Source: Homarus americanus
Taxonomy: Eukaryota; Arthropoda; Malacostraca; Decapoda; Nephropidae
Assembly: GCF_018991925.1 (NCBI RefSeq)
Contig: NW_024744477.1
Coordinates: 296,001 to 360,000, forward strand
DNA length: 64,000 nucleotides
Direction: 5' to 3'
Every line of letters begins with the position of its first letter. The stretch's first letter is position 1. The notes under the pieces were generated by a model. It was not told the origin of the DNA. It saw nothing but the letters and a program-made list of their open reading frames with translations, and searched no databases. Of the stretch, positions 58,360 to 64,000 are shown piece after piece. The translations under genes were made by a program, and so were the position numbers.

Positions 58360-58620
58360 CCCCCCCACCCCCCTTTTGGCTTCTCGGGGGAATGGATGAT
58401 GGTGGGTGAGTGTTTGTGGATGATGGTGGGTGGATGTTAGCGGGTGGTGCGAGTTGGTGGATGTTAGTGGGTGATGGTAATATTGAGTGACGGTAATGAG
58501 TAACAGTTGTAAGTGACGTTAATGAGTAACAGTAGTATGTGACGGTAATGAGTGCCGGCCCGAGTGACGGTATTGAGTGACAGTAATTAGTGACGGCCCG
58601 AGTGACGGATCTGAAAGAGA
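58360..58620. repeat. C-run and degenerate gagtgacggtaat repeat
   Basis: ccccccccccacccccc at 58357-58374; gtggatgttagtgggtg 58415-58470; gagtgacggtaatgagtaac about eight units 58485-58612. Confidence 0.85.
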
Positions 58621-58730
58621 GAAACAAATTAATGAATACAATTGTCATTTTAACAAGTCCAGGAACTGTTAAATTATCCACGTGATAAAAACATGTTAAT
58701 ATATCACTCCAGATTATTACCTGTTAATGA

Positions 58731-58790
58731 TTTACCTGATGATTAGACACCCTAACACTAACCTAACCTAACCTAATGCTAACCTAACCT
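58731..58790 (+). repeat. Dispersed 30-bp motif, copy 9, joined to CCTAA run
   Basis: tttacctgatgattagacac + cctaacactaacctaaccta. Confidence 0.75.
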
Positions 58791-58794
58791 AAGC

Positions 58795-58935
58795 AGACAA
58801 AGGCAAAAACGCAAACAAGAAGGCAGACAGACTGACAGACAAAGACACAGACAGACAAACAAGAAGATAGACAGACATACAGACTGATAAACAGGAAAAC
58901 AGAGAGACAGGAAGACAGACAGACAGACAGATCAC
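58795..58935. repeat. (CAGA)n-type repeat
   Basis: agacagacagacaaacaaga words. Confidence 0.9.
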
Positions 58936-59077
58936 CAAATTCCTCCTCGCGCGTGGGTATAAACGGCATAAACAATATTCATTCCACATTGTTTTATTGT
59001 TAGGTGAGGTGCGTGATACATGCTGGTGCTTATGACAGCTGTGAGCACCACTAGATGGGGCGAGTGTTGTGGCGGAC

Positions 59078-59407
59078 AGACAGAGAGAGACAGAGGCAGA
59101 CAGACAGAGAGAGACAGAGGCAGACAGACAGAGAGAGAGAGGGAGGCAGGCAGACAGAGAGAGGGAGGCAGACAGACAGAGAGAGAGAGAGGCAGACAGA
59201 CAGAGAGAGAGAGAGAGAGGCAGACAGACAGGTGAGGAGAGTACAGAGAGAGAGAGAGGCAGACAGAGAGAGAGAGCAGAGCAGACAGAGAGAGAGAGAG
59301 GCAGAGCCAGACAGAGAGAGGGAGGACAGAGAGAGGGAGGCAGACAGATGAGAGGAGAGGGAGGTAAGTGTGGAGAGGAAAAGAGAGAGAAAGAATGCAC
59401 ATACATT

Positions 59408-59440
<33 letters not shown>
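59078..59440. repeat. GGCAGACAGACAGAGAGAG array and (CA)n
   Basis: Variable units of 20-30 bp 59078-59360, then CA 59411-59439. Both strands give open low-complexity frames. Confidence 0.92.
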
Positions 59441-59441
<1 letters not shown>

Positions 59442-60215
59442 CAAGTATCAAGTAACCTCCTAACTACCCAAAACAAGTTCTGACACAACCTTCTCCTTAA
59501 CGACCTTCCCAAGTTGTTCGCACGATAACAAACTACCAATTATAAGCCAGAAACGAGCCAGTAGTCAGACTTTGACCATATCACCCGCCATAACAGGTAA
59601 CATACGCGTCTTGGCCAGGATTCTCAAAGTTTTGTAGCGTTAAGTGTTTCTCCTAAATAAGAATGTGGAGGTGACGTCTAAATGACTTACTTTACTCTAC
59701 ACAAAAGGTAGAATCACTGTAGTTTTCTGTAGTTATTTTGGGTAAACATACTTGATTAAAAGGTAATTGGAGGCTTTACAATATAATAATCCATGGTGGT
59801 AGAGTCTCTGAGGGATGGCGACCACAGCCCACCTATAAAAAATCGCCAAAAAATAGTAAAAAACAACAAAACCGACTAAAAATAAAAATCATATTGGTCT
59901 TGAGGCAAAATCCCCACAAAAACAATAAAGGTCCAGTTATGGCTAAGCTACAAACCCAGCCACTCATAACCGGCCCTCACTCTGTACTGCGATGGGATTG
60001 GTGGATTACCCAAATTGGCTGTAGCGGTGCTGGCGGGCGAGTGTTGTGAAGGCTTAGAGAAAAATCTCTTATCGCTAGCCTGTGAGAGTTGAATCATGGG
60101 AAATACAGCAATTTATTAATACATTATATTGAGGATAGTGTAGTGTTGTGTGACGTAGGTGATGTGGACTAATGGTGTTGTGTGGTGGGGGTGTAATAAC
60201 AGCAGCAACAACAAC
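59441..60215. other. Unique sequence
   Basis: No open frame of note. Nothing identified. Confidence 0.4.
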
Positions 60216-60219
60216 AATA

Positions 60220-60263
60220 CCAGTGAGAACAATAATAATAATAACTACTACTACTACTACTAC

Positions 60264-60308
<45 letters not shown>
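60220..60308. repeat. (AAT)n/(ACT)n microsatellite
   Basis: aataat, actact then about 15 AAT units. Confidence 0.95.
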
Positions 60309-60504
60309 GTGTCTGTATCTCCGCTTTAAAACAAACATTTAACAACAGGGGCGAGTGGACAGGGTAGGTTAGGTTTTGGTTTAATTAAATGGACTGGCTA
60401 TGTTTACCTAACCACCTATGTTAATTAGTTTACCTGTTCACATTGATGACGTAATTCTTGAGGAGGAGGAAGAAGGGAGAGTAGGAAGGGGAGGAGGAGG
60501 AGGA

Positions 60505-60575
60505 GCCTGTGTGTGTGTGTGTGTGTGTGAGCGTGTGTGTGTGTGTGTGTGTGTGCGTGCGCGCGCGCGTGTGTG
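60505..60575. repeat. (GT)n with alternating (CG)n core
   Basis: GT with gcgtgcgcgcgcgcgtgtgt at about 60552-60571, an uninterrupted purine-pyrimidine alternation favourable to Z-DNA. Confidence 0.92.
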
Positions 60576-60668
60576 AGTTCCTCCCCTCAATTAAAATCAA
60601 TAAACAAGTGTCATTCAACTCAACTTATTAAATGCCAACCATCTAACATACACGTCCTCACCAGTACA

Positions 60669-60772
60669 CATCACCTGAAGAATAGACACCCTCATGCTAA
60701 CCTAACCTAACCTAACGCTAACCTAACCTAACCTAACCATAACGTAATGCTAACCTAACCATAACCTACAAG
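60669..60772 (+). repeat. Dispersed 30-bp motif, copy 10, joined to CCTAA runs
   Basis: tcacctgaagaatagacacc + ctcatgctaacctaac, then repeated cgctaacctaaccta to 60772. Confidence 0.75.
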
Positions 60773-61014
60773 ACCTCCCTGGGCTCAACTCGTAATCTTT
60801 TGGGTAACTCTACGGACATCGTCACCCACGCTCAATTTACTTCCCAGGCTTTACGTCGTATTCTTAATCTCCTTCAGTACGATGATATTGTGCCTCCTTC
60901 TCTCACCAACATTCCTTCCTTCCTCCTTCACTGAACATTCCTTGCCTCCTTCACCAACACTGCTTCCTTCCCTCTCTCGCCAACATCCTCTTTTTTCCTT
61001 CACTAGCATTCTCT

Positions 61015-61436
61015 TCCTCCATCACCACCCTCTCCACCACCACCCTCCATCACCACCACACCTCCACTCACACCCTCTCCACCACCACTCCCTCCATCAC
61101 CACCACCCCTCCCTCCATCACCACCTCTCCACCACCCTCCTCCATCACCACTCCCTCCACCTCACCACCTCCATCACCACCACCACCTCCTCCATCACTT
61201 CACCTCTCCTCCACCACCACCCTCCCTCCATCACCACTCCTCCACTCCTCCTCCATCACCACCTCCACCACCATTCTCCATCACCACCACTCCCTCCCTC
61301 CACACCACCTTTCACCACCACTCCTCCATCACCACCACCTCCATCACCACCTCCACCACACCACCTCCTCCATCACCACCACTCCCTCCCTCCATCACCA
61401 CCACTCCCTCCCTCCATCACCACCACTCCCTCCCTA
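61015..61436. repeat. CCATCACCACCACTCCCTCC-type array
   Basis: About 20 degenerate units. The 185-residue His/Pro/Ser frame over it is a repeat artefact. Confidence 0.92.
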
Positions 61437-61582
61437 TAGACCATAATGGTAGCCTAAGGTAGGAGGAGTATGGCACCATGGCACCATTACCACAACACAG
61501 GAGCCTCATCAGTGTGAATATAAGGCAGAGGGGAGCTCCGTGGCTGTGAGAGAGTGGAGGATATTTACTAGTAGTGCCCTGA

Positions 61583-61800
61583 CGTCTTATGGCGGTGATG
61601 GTGATGGTGGTGAGGTGGGGGTGATAGTAGTGGTAATGATGGTAGTGGTAATGGTAGTATTGGTAGTTATGGTGCTGGTGATGATGGTAGTAGGGGTGGT
61701 GAGGGTGGTAGTGGTAATGTAGTGATGGTGAGGTGGTGGTAGTAGTGATGATGGTGAGTATGATAGTGGTAGTGATGATAATGGTAATAGTGGTAAAGAC
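61583..61800. repeat. ggtagtggtaatgatggt-type array
   Basis: Degenerate GGT/GAT trinucleotide repeat, opposite strand bias to the preceding array. Confidence 0.9.
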
Positions 61801-61985
61801 ATACACAACGACTTCTTTCCCTCTGGGCCACAACACAAAAGCCACTAATACCTGGATATTTTTCAGGTAGACGGAAGGTAATTTACCAAACCTCCTCGCT
61901 GATAAGGTAGATGATATTATACTCAAGGGAATGTATAGGGAAGGGTGGCCGTGGATACTGTGTCTTGGCTATTGTAATGGGTTTA

Positions 61986-61989
<4 letters not shown>

Positions 61990-62037
<48 letters not shown>
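61990..62037. repeat. (GT)n microsatellite
   Basis: Pure GT, followed by a G-rich stretch to 62095. Confidence 0.95.
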
Positions 62038-62038
<1 letters not shown>

Positions 62039-62270
62039 AGGAGATGGAAGGTAGGGTGGGGTAGCGGCTGGGGAAGGGTAGGGGGTGGGGAGGGTGATGC
62101 TTGCCATCCTTTCCAGCATGATGCCAGGAAGCGTTGGTGGCGGACACAGAGCCACTCACAGATGATAATGGGGCGTGTCTGATGTGAGGCCTCAGGTGGT
62201 GATGTGTAGGGTGGTGTGGGGGGGTGGGGAGTGTAGTGGTGCTGGGGGTGGTGTGATGTCTGCCTGTCTT

Positions 62271-62271
<1 letters not shown>

Positions 62272-62360
<89 letters not shown>

Positions 62361-62361
62361 C
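62272..62361. repeat. (CT)n microsatellite
   Basis: CT with one interruption; CA run at 62469-62498 and TTAGG-type words 62510-62550 follow. Confidence 0.95.
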
Positions 62362-62465
62362 ACACGTTGAAATCAGTTCTTGCTTTCAGAACAGTTTCTC
62401 CTCCATTTTCCTCTACGTCTCTTTTTAAGCTTTTCCTTTAAGATAGTGCCCTTTGTTCTCTATAA

Positions 62466-62500
<35 letters not shown>

Positions 62501-62717
62501 GGTTATGTCATGTTAGGTTAGGTTATGCTAGCTTAGGTCAGGTTAGGTCATCCCACTACATTAAAACTGCACCATAATGAATAAATCCACTTTAACCCGA
62601 GTTAATGGATTAAACTTAACCCACGACTACATTAAAATCCAGCTACAAGACCCAAGAGAAGTATCAAGTATACCTTCAGGTCGTAACTTGAGAAGCTAGG
62701 TGTTAATTAGGTGGTGG

Positions 62718-63302
62718 GCCGCGACCTGCTGAGGGAGAGTGTGGTGGCCTGGCGTCAGATGGGTCCCGTCAGTCGCGACCTGCTGAGGGAGAGTGTGGTG
62801 GCCTGGCGTCAGATGGGTCCCGTCAGTCGCGACCTGCTGAGGGAGAGTGTGGTGGCCTGGCGTCAGATGGGTCCCGTCGGTCTGCGCGACCTGCTGAGAG
62901 TGTGGTGGCCTGGCGTCAGATGGGTCCCATCGGTGGCTGCTGAGGAGAATGTGGTGGCCTGGCGATGGATGGGTCGGTCGGTCGCGACCTGCTGAGGAGG
63001 TATGTGGTGGCTGGCGTCAGATGGGTCCCGTCCAGTCGCGACCTGCAGGGGAAGTGTGGTGGCCTGGCGTCAGATGGGTCCGTCGGTCGCGACCTGCTGG
63101 GGAAGTATGGTGGCCTGGCATCAGATGGGTCCCGTCGGTCACCCGACCTGCTGAGGAGAGTGTGGTGGCCTGGCGTCAGATGGGTCCGTCAGTCGCGACC
63201 TGCTGAGGGAGAGTGTGGTGGCCTGGCGTCAGATGGGTCCCGTCAGTCGCGACCTGCTGAGGGAGAGTGTGGTGGCCTGGCGTCAGATGGGTCTCGTCAG
63301 TG
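62718..63302. repeat. 54-bp CpG-containing minisatellite, ~11 units
   Basis: The unit begins gtcgcgacctgctgagggag, continues agtgtggtggcctggcgtca and ends gatgggtcccgtca. The first three units are perfect and keep one frame (18 codons each, DLLRESVVAWRQMGPV); later units have indels. GC-rich against AT-rich flanks. Confidence 0.94.
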
Positions 63303-63342
63303 TTACCAGATCATTACCGTCGAGAACTCTTCCATGTGGAGC

Positions 63343-63500
63343 GGTTGGTTAGGTTAGGTTAGATTAGGTAAAGGTTAGGTTATGGTTAGGTTAGGTTTTA
63401 ATAACGCCATCTACCTGGAAAACAAGAAAAGGTTAATATTTCATGAGTTTGATGACTTAGCTTAGTTAGGTTAGGATAAGTTAGGTTAGGTTAGGTTCCA
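63343..63500. repeat. TTAGG-type runs
   Basis: ggttaggttaggttagatta 63343-63398 and again 63463-63497. Confidence 0.88.
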
Positions 63501-63773
63501 TTAAGTTAAAATACACTATCTAATAACTTCAATCTATTTATAAACTTGTTCTCTTGTTCACTCACTCAGCCCCGTGTTGAACAGAACATTAGCCAGTGTT
63601 CTCAGAGTTAACATAAGACTCCAATAACACCTTTAATGTGGCGTGAGAGCCTCTATTAGTGGCGTTAATGGCCTCTGATGACCTAATATATTTGCCTCCA
63701 CTGTGCCACTAGGATTTTGTTAAAGCGAAAAGGAAAAAATTAAATTGAGTTGAAAAATAAAAGTGTTTGGGTG
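63501..63773. other. Unique sequence
   Basis: No gene or repeat array seen. Confidence 0.35.
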
Positions 63774-63821
<48 letters not shown>

Positions 63822-64000
63822 GGTGGCATGCATACATAGATACATATATATATACTTACATATGTGTACATGGGGTGTATGTATGTATATGTGGGAAGTG
63901 AGGAGTGTTCTTCCTTCTTCCCTCCCTCCCTCACTTTCTTCCCTCCCTCCCACCTCACCTCCCTCCCAGTCTTCTTCCCCTCCACATTAATTATCAGATA
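63774..64000. repeat. (GT)n, TATG words and CCCT tract
   Basis: GT 63774-63818, tatatatacttacatatgtg words to 63890, CCTCCCTCC-rich 63910-63980. Confidence 0.9.

Noticed and set aside
59051..59539. Long Ser/Leu/Cys-rich minus-strand frames (up to 220 residues)
   Set aside because: They are translations of the CAGACAGAGAGAG array; several frames are open at once.
61015..61436. 185-residue His/Pro/Ser frame starting at 60882
   Set aside because: Encoded by a degenerate CCATCACCAC array with no splice or start support.

Overview
The window looks like nuclear DNA from an arthropod, most likely a decapod crustacean. It is crowded with long (GT)n, (CT)n and (TTA)n microsatellites. There are about 15 to 20 minisatellite arrays with 16-56 bp units. 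Many short interstitial runs of the arthropod telomere motif TTAGG/CCTAA are scattered on both strands. The few convincing genes are split by introns with GT-AG junctions. Nothing looks bacterial or viral, and species cannot be fixed from the sequence alone. Most long open frames here are microsatellite or minisatellite read-through, not genes.

Gene 1 (+ strand, 2476-22551) can be traced as five phase-compatible exons: 2476-2537, 9107-9277, 11094-11172, 13830-14034 and 21471-22551. The 5' end lies off the left edge. The visible part encodes about 531 residues: an Arg/Pro/Ala-rich N-terminal portion, a short helical-looking stretch, and a long Ser-rich, probably disordered tail encoded by the last exon. 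I do not recognise the family. Its introns are filled with minisatellites, three of which repeat splice-site-like sequence.

Gene 2 (- strand, 57314-56219, with a possible first exon at 58319-58279) is an inverted second copy of the last exon of gene 1. By eye, 541 bp (21444-21984 versus 56801-57341) match without a difference or gap. The following ~430 bp are clearly diverged but still open. The last ~100 bp to just past the stop are again nearly identical. This mosaic, about 35 kb away in opposite orientation, is the most striking thing in the window; gene conversion or an assembly effect could explain it.

The region between (22.6-56.2 kb) and the right end (58.4-64 kb) hold no gene I can support. 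They contain a probable solo LTR with heat-shock-element-like sites (32856-33589), two tRNA-derived SINE-like fragments, a minisatellite flanked by 25-bp inverted repeats (17467-17834), large arrays (33612-34170, 38060-38645, 62718-63302), and a dispersed 30-bp motif that often runs straight into CCTAA repeats. A second dispersed element of ~100 bp occurs at 3255 and 39781.

All identities, copy numbers and boundaries were judged by eye and are approximate unless given as exon junctions.
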